From Panagrolaimus kolymaensis (taxonomy: Eukaryota; Nematoda; Chromadorea; Rhabditida; Panagrolaimidae), in NCBI GenBank assembly GCA_028622995.1, contig JAJQJQ010000004.1, positions 4,836,001 through 4,900,000 on the forward strand: 64,000 nucleotides of DNA, read 5' to 3'. Shown in pieces: positions 12,062-21,780 of the stretch. Position numbers and translations under genes: made by a program. Numbering within the stretch: position 1 is the stretch's first letter; each line of letters opens with the position of its first letter. The notes under the pieces were generated by a model that did no database searches, was not told the DNA's origin, and worked only from the letters and a program-made list of their open reading frames with translations.

Positions 12062-13443
12062 ATGATTGTGGTTACACACTTTGGTAAATTACTGTCTTAT
12101 GCCACCAAACCATGCAATGATGAAGATATTGTTGATCGACTCAACAATAAATTTGCCTCCTACATCCTAATTGCGCTTGGTACTTTTATTTTGCTAATCG
12201 AGGTTAACAATCCTTTAATTTATTATTCAAATTGTTATTTAAAAGATTACGAGGTTTGTTTAATTTTTCTTTATAAAATTATAAAATTCATTTTTAGTGG
12301 GCGCCATTTTTCATTGCTTTTATGGGATTTCTTTTCTTTTTCTCACGTTCATTTTGGTCATTCATCAACTGGACCTCATACTGCATGTCATGTAAGCTTT
12401 TTCCCGTAATTTTCTAATCAAGCACCTTGAACATTCTTTTTTTAGCTTTACCCATGGGTAGCATTCTTAATGATATCGAAATGGTCAAAGACAATCCCCA
12501 GAATAAACAATACGAAGAAACTATTTCTGGTATTTCTTGTATTATGTCCAGGGTCCTCAATCGCAAGCACCAAATGAAAAAGGCATCTTTAATGACGAAG
12601 TAAGTAAAAACTTTTTTAGCTTAAAAAAACGATTTAAAAAAACAATTTTTCTTTTTTTCCAGATTTTGGATCAAAAACTTCAGCGCCAAATATTTGAGCT
12701 CATTTTATTTATTTGTCAAAGTTCTCAACACCTCATTAGTCTTTCTTTCGGTAATATTTTTTTTTCTATAATTTTCAAACTTTAATTTATATAATTTTAG
12801 CTCTTGATGATACCCAAAATCACCCTATGCCTAACCAACACATTGAAGGCATTTTATTTTGTAGTGATTGGCCTCATTCTCCTTTTGGTAGCAAACATCC
12901 TTAATATTATCCGTTGGTCGTACCTCTTAACTTTATTCGATCGTCATCGTTTTTTACAAAACATCATGAAAGCTTCCCTCAAACTTGATCAACCTTCATT
13001 AAGCTGGGATAATAAAGATAAATTATGGCATGATACCCATAATGTTCATAACAAATTACGACATCTTAAAAAACTTCAGATAAATTGTGATGCTAAAGAA
13101 ATTGAAACCGCTCAACGTCATTATCAAGAAGCCCTCGACAAAGCAAAGCTCACTTTTTCTCAAGAAATGGTAAGTTACCATCCACTTTTATTTTTAAATC
13201 AACTAAACGTAAACAAATTTGTAGGTTAAACTCGCTAAGAAGCAACAAGAATTCCCTAAAAGTATTGATGATAACATCGATCATTTTGTTGATTACATTG
13301 GCCCTGATGGATTTTTAACCATTCGTCTTTTGTATGCAAATGCAGGAAGCATGGTCGCTGGTATAGTCGCATCCCGTCTCTTTTGGAACTTCCTCACGCA
13401 AGAAGAAGAAAATGAAACAGAATCTTTAAACACCAATGTTTAA
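12062..13443 (+). CDS. Innexin-like protein with very short extracellular loops
   Basis: Six exons: 12062-12253, 12298-12391, 12446-12599, 12663-12750, 12801-13169, 13225-13443 (TAA), giving 371 aa. All phases fit. Innexin hallmarks visible: KPCNDEDIVDRLN before TM1 (residues ~31-48), YEWAPFF leading into TM2 (~65-84; family motif YYQWVPF), a cytoplasmic loop, TM3 (~159-176), IPKITLC (FPRVTLC-like, ~180-186), TM4 (~191-212), and the C-terminal block HFVDYIGPDGFLTIRLLYAN matching the family's FL..DG.F.LRM...A. Innexins form gap junctions or hemichannels. Here the TM1-TM2 loop is ~18 residues instead of roughly 60-65, and the TM3-TM4 loop is ~12. The usual two-cysteine pairs are missing, with one Cys seen in each loop. 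The introns (44-63 bp) cannot hide lost exons. Docking function is doubtful. It could be a divergent or decaying family member. Confidence 0.85.
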
Positions 13444-13818
13444 TCGACAAAAAAATGCAATTAGCCGAATTCCATATATTACAATTAATTGTCAAAAAAA
13501 CAATTTTTTTTTAACTTTTCCCATTTTTTTATGATTTTTTTAAACCCGTTTTATGTATTTTAAAATAATAAATATGATTCATTGCATTTATTTTTCGATA
13601 AGCAAAGCTAAAACAGAAACAACTATGAAAAAATCAAAATCAAAAAAATTACAAAAATATAATGAAAAAAACAGAAACAATTCAAAGTAACAAAAAATAT
13701 ATTGCGAGACTCGATTTTCGTTTAAGAAAGGAGAGATAAATCAATCATAAACTTCGAATGAATCCATCGAGCGCTCTCGTCTTTTTCAAGATTTACATAT
13801 AAAAAAATACTATAACAA
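13444..13818. other. Intergenic, 3' ends of two convergent genes
   Basis: Holds the innexin-like gene's 3' UTR (AATAATAAATATG near 13566 is a plausible polyadenylation signal) and the 3' side of the minus-strand small ORF. Nothing else seen. Confidence 0.6.
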
Positions 13819-14004
13819 TTAAACATTCATATCCTCTTTTGGTGGAGGAGGTCCACCATCATTGGGATTATGTGAACTTGGATTACCCGATTTATCAACA
13901 GAATGTGGACGAGCAATTTCACGAATATGTCTAAGAATTTTTCGTTCACGATGAGTGGTCAATATTTCAGATTTTCCTGCAACTGCATCATCGCCACCTT
14001 GCAT
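13819..14004 (-). CDS. Small hypothetical protein or terminal exon, 61 aa
   Basis: ATG at 14002-14004, stop TAA at 13819-13821. The peptide is balanced in composition, unlike the surrounding low-complexity frames: a basic central part (HRERKILRHIREIARPH) and a tail with GGPPPPKED. Not recognised. Codon use looks coding, and the A/T-run pattern of the flanks is absent inside. No acceptor AG lies just upstream of the ATG. One exists inside (AAATGCAAG at 13998), so this may be the last exon of a gene whose upstream exons I could not find. A short frame at ~14680-14700 on the same strand (MEMELEDAKHRHLQQLHEV) is a weak candidate. Confidence 0.45.
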   Translation of the reverse strand: MQGGDDAVAGKSEILTTHRERKILRHIREIARPHSVDKSGNPSSHNPNDGGPPPPKEDMNV

Positions 14005-14999
14005 TTATTTTTATAAAAAAGAAAAAAAAGAAAAGTGTTTTTAATATCTATATTTGTATTCAAAAAATTGCAAATTAAGTGTTTACCTCTGAGTTTAAGT
14101 CAATTGGGTAAAATAATGCATTTCAACTTTTTATTCTTTCATTTTGCCACTTTTAGTATTTGAATTTTTTGAGTGTTTTTGATTTTTATTGAAGTTGCTT
14201 TCTCATTTTGCAAAAGAATGTTTTTTCTTCGCTAATTTTTTTCTATATCATTCATTAGTAAGGTTTTTAACAAATTCATTAAAAAAACAAAGGCATTCTT
14301 CGAAATTGTTGCTTCTTCTTTGATTCAATCCTTTAGAGGACTTCTTTTTCTGAGAAATCACTCTTACTAATTTTTTTGTTTGTTTGGTAATTTTTGGAAT
14401 AAATATGTTTAAAAAAAATCTCTCAGAGCCATTTGCTCAGTAGAAATCGCGTTGATCGGTGTGACAGACAACAAACGAAAAAATAAACCTTGCGAAACTT
14501 TATTTCTCGGAATTTGTTGTAAAAATTTAATACATTTTAATTGCATCTCCAAATCGGCACAATATGATCTGATTTTAAAAATATCATTAAAAATGGATGT
14601 AAAAATACATAAAAAATGATAAAAATAAAGTACTTTTCCTGTTACTACACTTCGTGTAGTTGCTGCAAATGCCGGTGTTTGGCATCTTCCAATTCCATTT
14701 CCATTCTTTATAATGAATGCAATTAAATTAAATAAAAATAAAAAGTAAATTCACCAGACATTCTTTTCTCTATTTTTATTTTTTTATTCCTTAAATTTGT
14801 GTCTCTTTTTTTATTTATTTTTTGTACGCAAGTTTGATATCGTCGATTGCGATTCAAAGGAAAAATAAGAACTATGTTACGATGATTTATAAAGAAGGTT
14901 TATCTGATAAAGAAATACGGGTATAAAAACCAAAAATATAAATATACATTTTTTTGTTGCTGTTGCATGCAGCACGCATTTAGGTAATCAATATCAAAG
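14005..14999. other. Non-coding gap
   Basis: A/T-rich sequence with the truncated R1 repeat at 14725-14822 and a hairpin CTACAC-TTC-GTGTAG near 14646-14660. No gene supported apart from the weak short frame mentioned in the previous entry. Confidence 0.6.
14725..14822 (-). repeat. Dispersed repeat R1, truncated copy 2
   Basis: The reverse complement carries GAGACACAAATTTAAGGAAT followed by the shared end GGTGAATTTACTTTTTATTT, as in copy 1 at 10655-10725. Only about 95 bp are retained. Confidence 0.6.
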
Positions 15000-15291
15000 C
15001 TAACCATGCAAAAAGCTCAAAAGCGAAAGATGATTTTTCGCATTGGCATTATTTGAGCCATTATTTGTTCTGGAATTGGAGTTAATCATGCAAGTTTCAT
15101 ATTCATCTAAATCTGGAAATTCTATGGAACATAGTTGAGCGCTTCTGGAAATTATGTGATTTTGGATTTTTTGTAGGAACTTTTGTTTTTTGGTAAATTT
15201 GAAACATACCTAAATTCACCAACGGGTAATTTGGGTTTCCAAAACACAGAATTATATTCGATATATTTCAGAAATACTGTATGGGAAAATC

Positions 15292-15353
15292 TCACTTCGT
15301 TATTCTCACTTCGTTATCCCCTCACTTCGTTATGGGGTAACCTCACTTCGTTA
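15292..15353 (-). repeat. Left subterminal array of the ATAACGAAGTGA motif (4 copies)
   Basis: TCACTTCGTTAT at 15292-15303, 15306-15317 and 15322-15333, and a last-base variant at 15343-15354. On this side the motif is on the minus strand, pointing opposite to the array at the other end. Confidence 0.9.
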
Positions 15354-15859
15354 CGCCATTCCCAAAGGGTTAAAAATATGATTGTCAAATTTCTCCAAGA
15401 GGTTTATAAATTCGGCAATGAATTTATATTTCATTTGCTTATTGAGGTTCATTTTGATTTACCTTTTTTGCTCACATGCTTTTTTACTCGTAGTATTGGT
15501 TATTCAACAAAGGAAGGGGCAACATACACGTCTTATGAAAGTTTTAAAATTGTTAATATAATTGAAAGCTAACAATTAAGCTATGTCTGTCATTAATCAG
15601 AGCATTATAATTATGTAAATTTTTGGTTTTTGAAACTTTCAAACCATTTTTGGTTAAGAATTAAGTACCAGTGGCTGAATTCAATAGTAATGAAACTAAA
15701 TTATGAAAAGCTATTAGTAACTGAATATTTGCATAAACTCTTATGTTCGGCTTAAATGCCGCTTTTAACATAAAGACAAAATTTAAAACAACTTATTTAA
15801 ACTACAATATAAATAATGCCATCGACATTCATAGTCCTCCTATCATTTAAAAATGCCCC

Positions 15860-15961
15860 ATAACGAAGTGAGGTTATTAATAACGAAGTGAGGAAATGGA
15901 TAACGAAGTGATGTAACCCATAACGAAGTGAGCATAACGAAGTGACTAAATAACGAAGTGA
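15860..15961 (+). repeat. Right subterminal array of the ATAACGAAGTGA motif (6 copies)
   Basis: ATAACGAAGTGA at 15860, 15880, 15900, 15920, 15934 and 15950, spaced 20, 20, 20, 14 and 16 bp. In DNA transposons such arrays are usually transposase binding sites. That role is inferred here. Confidence 0.9.
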
Positions 15962-16999
15962 TAGTCGCTCATACTGTATCATCGGTTTTCATTGTTTCCA
16001 ATAAATTATTCATTGATTCTGCATCAATATTTTTGAGGTTAAAATCTTTTTTCATTGAATATTCCAATTCCCATTCCGTTGAAGGGTTCAAATTCAACGC
16101 TGTTAAATTAACAAAATATGTGCTGAATTTTTTTTCTGTTTGTTAGGAAGCTAAAAATTGGGATTTACCTAATTTCATTGTAATCCCATGTTTTTGGATC
16201 GTAATTAAATATTCTAAAAGCTGGATTATTTGAATATGCTCCAGGAAGATTGCTAAACCATGGAGTCACGGAAGGTGCCATTAACATTACTTGAACTGGA
16301 TTGCCTTGGGAATCCTGGAAGGTAATGTTTTTACGATGTTTTTAGTGATTCTCAAACTCGGGCATTGAAGCTTCTTTTTTTATCAACTTCAATCATGCTT
16401 TTGTTTTTTTTTTGGATATTTCTAATTTATTCCTAATTTTTTCAAAAATGCGTTTTTGGTATATAAATCATAAAATGATTTTTTTGTTTGTTCTGGATTT
16501 CGATTTATTTTTCTTGTTTACCTTAACAATATGAAATGTATCAATATGATGATGGCCAAAAAGCATCCATTTAATAGTTTTTGAATAATTTACGGTAATA
16601 TCATCAAAACAAAAAATCAATAAATCCATCATTTTTTTTCTTTTCTTCACTTTTAGCACTTTATTTTTTTGTTTTTTGTGAGAGCCGCCATCACACAATA
16701 GTGCTCTAATATTTTTCATTTTTTTTTTGAATTTTTTGGTTATTCTTTTTTTAATTTTTGCAATTTCTTTGCGAGTATTTTTGACAAAAATAGTCGACCT
16801 TGCAAATGAAATCAAAAAATACACTTAAGAAATATGTAAAATGTTTGAATTATTTTAAAACCAAAAAATTTTTACAACGTTCTTGGTGAATATTCATTTA
16901 TTCATTCGAAATATCAGAGAAAACCCACGTGAAGTGGGAAGGCATTTATTACATGTTCCCAAATTTATCAAATATTACCTTGAAATAAAAAATAAATAC

Positions 17000-17420
17000 A
17001 CCTGAAATTGTTTTCTCTATTTTTATTCCTTAAATTTGTGCATCTTTTTTTTAATCTTGTTTTGTCGTGGAAAAATAAAAACAATCGCTTTTTTTCCAAC
17101 AATAAAACTGTTTTTATTCGTTCAGTTAAACTTTTCTTTAAAGATAGAAGCAGAAAAAAAAATAGAGCACGAAAATGAAAAAAACATAAACAAAAAATTT
17201 CTTCTTGTTCATATAAATGTTAAGATCCGCCGAAGACGAAAAAAAACACACAAAGATTTCATCTGTTTTCAACGTGTCTCTTTCTTTTTTTCAGAGCTTT
17301 CGTTTCACAGCTTTTTTTGCTTTAGTTTTTCAATCAATGCGCTGCATAATTTTTTTGAATATTTAATTTACTTTTTTTTAGTTTCGATAAAAAAATATAT
17401 AATTTATAATTACCGTAAAG
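17000..17420 (-). repeat. Dispersed repeat R1, copy 3
   Basis: Reverse-complement match of 10290-10710 over about 400 bp. Small indels and base changes separate the copies. The 144-aa open frame here (17036-17470) mirrors the frame on the other strand of copy 1 and is a shadow of the repeat, not a recognised protein. Confidence 0.7.
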
Positions 17421-17762
17421 GTTATGAAATTCGATATTATCAATGGGCAATTTTGAATTCTCCTCATTAACAGCTGAATAACTAATTTTGCACTTTTTAT
17501 GTTACAATAATTTTAACTATTCAACTCCTTTTTTTAATGGCACCAAAGTATATATGGAGCGCACTTTAAAACGTGAAGCGGTTTCCATTAAATTCCTAAA
17601 AATTGAGACCCTTAATTCCACAAATTAAGAAAAAAAATTGAATAAAAAAACAACAACAAACCACTGCTGTGTTCTTTAAAACAAAACAAAAAACATTCTA
17701 ATTTTGAAAAAAAGAAAGGAAAAGAATAAAAATAACAAAAAAGCGAATGTTGATGTATCCTC

Positions 17763-17836
17763 CTTGGCGCAGTGGGCATTGCATGGGATTTGTATGCAAT
17801 GGGTTCAGGTTTGAATTCCCACGTGCGCTCATTCCC
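17763..17836 (+). other. Degenerate tRNA-like sequence
   Basis: It has an A-box-like block (TTGGCGCAGTGGGC) and a B-box-like block (GGTTTGAATTCC). Between them GGATTTGTA resembles the anticodon loop region of a tRNA-Thr(UGU). Acceptor and T stems do not pair and the presumed anticodon arm is rearranged (ATTGCAT...ATGCAAT), so this is a tRNA relic or tRNA-derived element, not a working tRNA. Confidence 0.35.
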
Positions 17837-18383
17837 ATCGATTCAGGCATTAGTGGAAGGGAGGTCACTAAATTTTTTTAATTAATAAAAATTATTAGAA
17901 CCTCTTTCTTTCATTTTATCTTTATTTAAATTATGAAAATAAAAAGTTTATTTACTTTCCATCTTTAATTTTGAACATTCTGTTTCGGTCGCAAACATTT
18001 TGATTTTTGCGACCGAGAAGTTATTTACAAAAGGCTTTGCATTTCAATAAAGAAGAAAAAATAATGTTGCAACTATGAGGGAAATGCTTTTTCAAAAAAG
18101 AAAAAAAACTTTAGCTTCAACGAATTTGCTTTGATTTTAATCTTCTTTTTTTTTTTGAAAATGCGATAGCCGTCGATTGCTTCACTTTCATATGAGTGTC
18201 CGACAAACACCTTCCTTTTTTTTATTCCAAAAAATATGTTATCTTTCGCTTCAAATGCTTCTTCTTTTTTACACATTTATTTCCTCGCGGAAATAAAAAA
18301 AACTAAACAAGGAAGAAAGAAACTTGAAAGAAAAAAGACGAAAACCGTTATGACTTTTTTTTCTATTAACATTCACCAAATCC

Positions 18384-18403
18384 AATATCGATCGATCGAT
18401 ATT
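18384..18403. repeat. 20-bp perfect palindrome
   Basis: AATATCGATCGATCGATATT reads the same on both strands. Function unknown. It may be chance, given the short ATCG repeat at its core. Confidence 0.8.
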
Positions 18404-18796
18404 AAAAATTTTATTGATTTTTTATTCACTTTTATAAAACTTTCGCTCCTTTTTGCTTTTCTCAATTCAAAATGCAAATTATTTCTGTTTAAAAAAATTT
18501 TTTAAATCATTCCAACACGTTCTTACTACCAATTATAAAAAAATGATTTCATCATTACGTATCAACAACAAAATGTGTTTTTACAATTCAAAAAAGAAGA
18601 AGAAAAACAAAGATAATCACTACTCCTACATAAATTAATTAAAATACTTCATTTATTTAATTCAGATGATGGGTCAATTATTTATTTTATTTATACTAAA
18701 AAGAATAAAAACTTTTTTCCTCGCAAATAATAAAAGCGATTATTAAAAGAAATAGGACATGTATATCATCAAACAAGCAAGAAATAAGTTATTTTA

Positions 18797-21780
18797 TTAT
18801 TCATCAATTGAAAGACCTTGAAATTTATCCAAAGTTTCCAATGGATGTGGGCGGCGTTCTGATGCTCTACGAATCACACTTGAATTCATTTTAGTTTCAG
18901 GTCGAACTAAAGGTTGTTTTTCTGGTGGAGCAAGAACCCAATGAACTCGTGGTGGGGCACTGCTTGTTGGTTGGCGATACTGAAAAAATATATGATTAAA
19001 TTAGAATTTAAAGATCAAAGAATTAGTTACCTTAGTGCTGGCAATATAAGCATATTTAACGCAATGAATAACAGCATCAAGTAAATTTTTAACATTTTGA
19101 ATTAATGAAGTAATTGAATCAAGTCCTGTGACTTCAAGCTTATCACCAACATGTTGAATATCAGCTTTAACCCGGCTTGTAATTCTCAATTGATGGGATA
19201 ACGTTGAAATTTTATCCGTGTATGAAAATAAATCATCTTTAGTTTGACTGGCTTTACAATCAACTCCTATTTGTCGAGCTAATGCATTAAGTTTATTTCC
19301 AGCATCCGCAATTTCTTGAGCTGTATCAATAACATCCTTGGTTCGTTTAAGAGGGCCTCGACCTTTAGTAAATTGAGTCATATCATCACACATTAAACAC
19401 ATTCGTTTTGCAATTGAAATTAAATCATTTCCTGTTTCATCCCATTTTCCAACTTCTTGAATAAAATATCTTTGAGTAGTTTTGAAATTATCTATTTGTT
19501 TTTGAATAATTTGTTTAGATTCTTCAGGCAATTTTCTTAAAATAAGTTGTTGATTATCTGATTCATTATCAGATATTTGTGACATATTATCGATGGCTGT
19601 AGTTCCTCCATCTTCAACATATTCATTATCTGAATCCACATCCTCAGGATTTCGATTTCGAAGAACTGCAGTTCGAATATCTCTAACCGATGTATCAATG
19701 AGTTCACAAGCTGCAATCATTTCATCCGTTTCTCGATCGATTTCATCTTTATTCATTTCAGTTGCATGTTGAGCCACGTGATTAACAACTTTAGTTGCTT
19801 TATGAACAAATACATCCAATACTTCATCCCTCAATCTTCGAGTTGCCATTCGAACATTATCCGTATATGGACAAGATGGATATGAATCCATTTCGGCATC
19901 AACAAAATCACAAACTCTAAGTGAGCGACCACGAATGGCTCCAGCAGCTCGATCAATGGAATCTGGATTTCGATATTGTATTGCTTCAATCGCTTGTCTC
20001 GTATCTTCTTGAATATGAGCTTCTGAAACCGCAAGGAAATCCACAACACTTATCATTCGATCAGCAGCCATTGTGAGAAGATTAACTCGATCTTCCCAAG
20101 TTGATTTAAAAGTAGCCATATTTTCTTGTAAAACTCTTGAATCAGGTTTTTCACAAAGTAATTTTGCTGCATGAACAACTTGAGGGATTAGTTTTTCACA
20201 GCAAAGAGCTGCATATCGAACTACTCGATTTGCATCTTGATCTGTTGACATTTCACATATTCTTCGAGCAACCTAAAACTATTCTTTTTAAAAATTATTT
20301 TTAAACCATTTCAGACTTACATTAATCATTCTTGAAGCATGATCTTCAAAGAATTTAGCTTGTTCTTCCGTGGCTTGTTTATCTCCTCTAGCTGCAGATT
20401 CAATTAACATTCGAATGGGAGTTTTAGTATCTAAGAATGCATCACTAACGAGATCAGCAATAGCTCGACGAAGATGGCGTCGAAGATCACGAGTTTTATA
20501 AACAACGTTATCAATGCAATAACCCAAATCGGCACTGGGTTCAGAAAATGCTACATTTCTTTTATATTCATCAAGAAGTTGTTGAAGGGCGCTTCGAAGA
20601 TTATTAGTTCCATCCACGATTTGACCTTTTCGTGGATTTCGAGTATCTTCCCAATCAGCAATTTTTGCTGCACCCGAAACAATTTTTTCAAGAAGTTCTT
20701 CAAGTTGTGGACGATGTTGAGCTTCTTGATACTGTCGATGAGGATGAATATAAATTTTGGTCTAAAAAATGAATTAAATAAAAATCTGGAAATTTTAATT
20801 TGATAAAAACTAACCTCAAATAATTGTAAATTATTTACGAGATCATTCAAATATCCTTTTTTACTTATTCCAACATCCGATGGAACTTCTTCACCATTGA
20901 GAGCGCATTTAACTCCATGTAAAGCATTTCTCATTTCATCTACTGCATAATCACGATTATATTCAGCTTCATGAAGTTCTGGATGATGAATATATGCCTA
21001 AAAATATGGAATCCTTAATTTTCATGGACACTTAAATTTTAATTTCAAACCTTGCTTGAAGCAATCATAATGGGAGTAGTAATTTTTAATAAAGCCATAG
21101 CCACTTGTAAATCATCCTTTTCTGAATCACTTTTCATATCTTTTAATCGTTTTTTAGTTAATTCAGTGAGTTCTTGCATTTCTAAATGCAGAGATTTTAC
21201 TATTTCAGTTAATTCTTCTTCTGTTTGAGCTTTAGAAATGGCATCAATAAGTTGATTAACTCGATCAGTTTTATCCATAATTTTTTGAATTTCAAGCATA
21301 TCTGCATCAATTAAAAATCTTGCAACATTCATCAATAAAATTCTTCCAGCTTGTGAAGTTCGAATGCGATTTTCACGATTTTTAGTGTTTTTAACAAAAT
21401 CCTCCGCAGTTTTAACATAATCTCGACTGCTAAATTCCACTGAACGAAGGGATGAACGAATTTGGGCTATAGATTTTTCTGTAATAAATGGAGCAATTTG
21501 TTCAATTGCATGATTTCCAATTGTAAGAACTCGATTAATCTGTTCGATGCATCGATTAAATAAAGCTGGAGCATTTTTAGTTCGTACATGATTGCGCCAA
21601 TAATCACCATCTAATGCAGTTACCTATAAAACAAATTATTAAAGGATGGAATCAATGGCTTTTTTGGATGCTCTTCAAACTTACGGATTCAACCATAGGC
21701 AAAATAAGCTTTTCAATGGATTTAGTTTTAATATCATCTTTACCAATAAAAAAGAAATTTTCTTGTTGATGATTTTGCAT
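18797..21780 (-). CDS. hmp-1: Alpha-catenin (HMP-1 type)
   Basis: Six exons on the minus strand: 21780-21685 (ATG), 21623-21051, 20997-20815, 20761-20321, 20272-19031, 18979-18797 (TAA). They total 905 aa, and every junction is in phase 0. The length equals that of typical alpha-catenins. Alpha-catenin links cadherin/beta-catenin complexes to F-actin at adherens junctions. Visible blocks: N-terminal IKTKSIEKLILPMVESV; the central vinculin-homology bundles (ELHEAEYNRDYAV, HRPQLEELLEKIVSGAA, RAAGAIRGR); an acidic linker near residues 639-655; and the C-terminal actin-binding region with DMTQFTKGRGPLK, SLIQNVKNLLDAV and PEKQPLVRPE before the terminal RRASERR...FQGLSIDE. All introns are 48-62 bp. 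No frameshift or missing block, so the gene looks intact. Confidence 0.97.

Larger units (their letters stand above)
15283..15970. mobile_element. 688-bp non-autonomous DNA transposon with 9-bp TSD (MULE-like)
   Basis: Flanked by the 9-bp direct repeat ATACTGTAT at 15274-15282 and 15971-15979. The insertion lies inside an exon whose frame is restored by removing the element plus one repeat, which fixes both borders. The ends are GGGAAAATCTCACTTCG and, in reverse complement, GAGCGACTATCACTTCG, so there are short imperfect terminal inverted repeats. Subterminal arrays of a 12-bp motif lie at both ends (next two entries). A 9-bp duplication is typical of Mutator-like elements, but no transposase is encoded. 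The internal frame at 15183-15572 shows no known domain. Confidence 0.8.
15000..16614 (-). pseudogene. Acid-sphingomyelinase-like phosphodiesterase, 5'-truncated and split by a transposon
   Basis: Minus-strand exons: ~16614-16522 (contains FGHHHIDTF, the last metal-binding GHxH motif of calcineurin-like phosphoesterases), 16314-16169 (MLMAPSVTPWFSNLPGAYSN; family pattern PGVTPW...NNPA.R.F.YD), 16122-15971 (YFVNLTALN, WELEYSM), 15273-15210 (YIEYNSVFW) and 15144-15000 (LCSIEFPDLDEYETC, stop TAG). Order and motifs match the C-terminal ~200 residues of SMPDL3/ASM-type enzymes, which hydrolyse phosphodiesters in the secretory or lysosomal lumen. The N-terminal metal motifs (DxH, GDN) are absent between here and 18.8 kb. 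The element at 15283-15970 interrupts the third exon. With the element and one 9-bp target copy removed, the frame reads through exactly (…DDTV-FLKY…). All exon phases remain intact, so the loss is recent. Almost certainly non-functional as assembled. Confidence 0.85.
16615..18796. other. Non-coding, repeat-rich gap
   Basis: Contains R1 copy 3 (17000-17420), a tRNA-like sequence (17763-17836), a perfect 20-bp palindrome (18384-18403) and the alpha-catenin 3' UTR at the right edge. No sign of the missing 5' exons of the phosphodiesterase. Confidence 0.6.

Noticed and set aside
14078..14120. Minus-strand sequence TTTTACCCAATTGACTTAAACTCAGAG followed by GTAAAC, resembling a spliced-leader RNA exon and donor (quoted in part)
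   Set aside because: It does not match the standard SL1 or SL2 leader, the T-rich Sm-like site is too close to the donor, and no stable stem-loops follow. More likely an ordinary sequence or 5' UTR donor.
17763..17836. Functional tRNA gene
   Set aside because: A- and B-box-like blocks are present, but the acceptor and T stems do not pair and the anticodon loop lacks the invariant U33; kept only as a tRNA-like relic.
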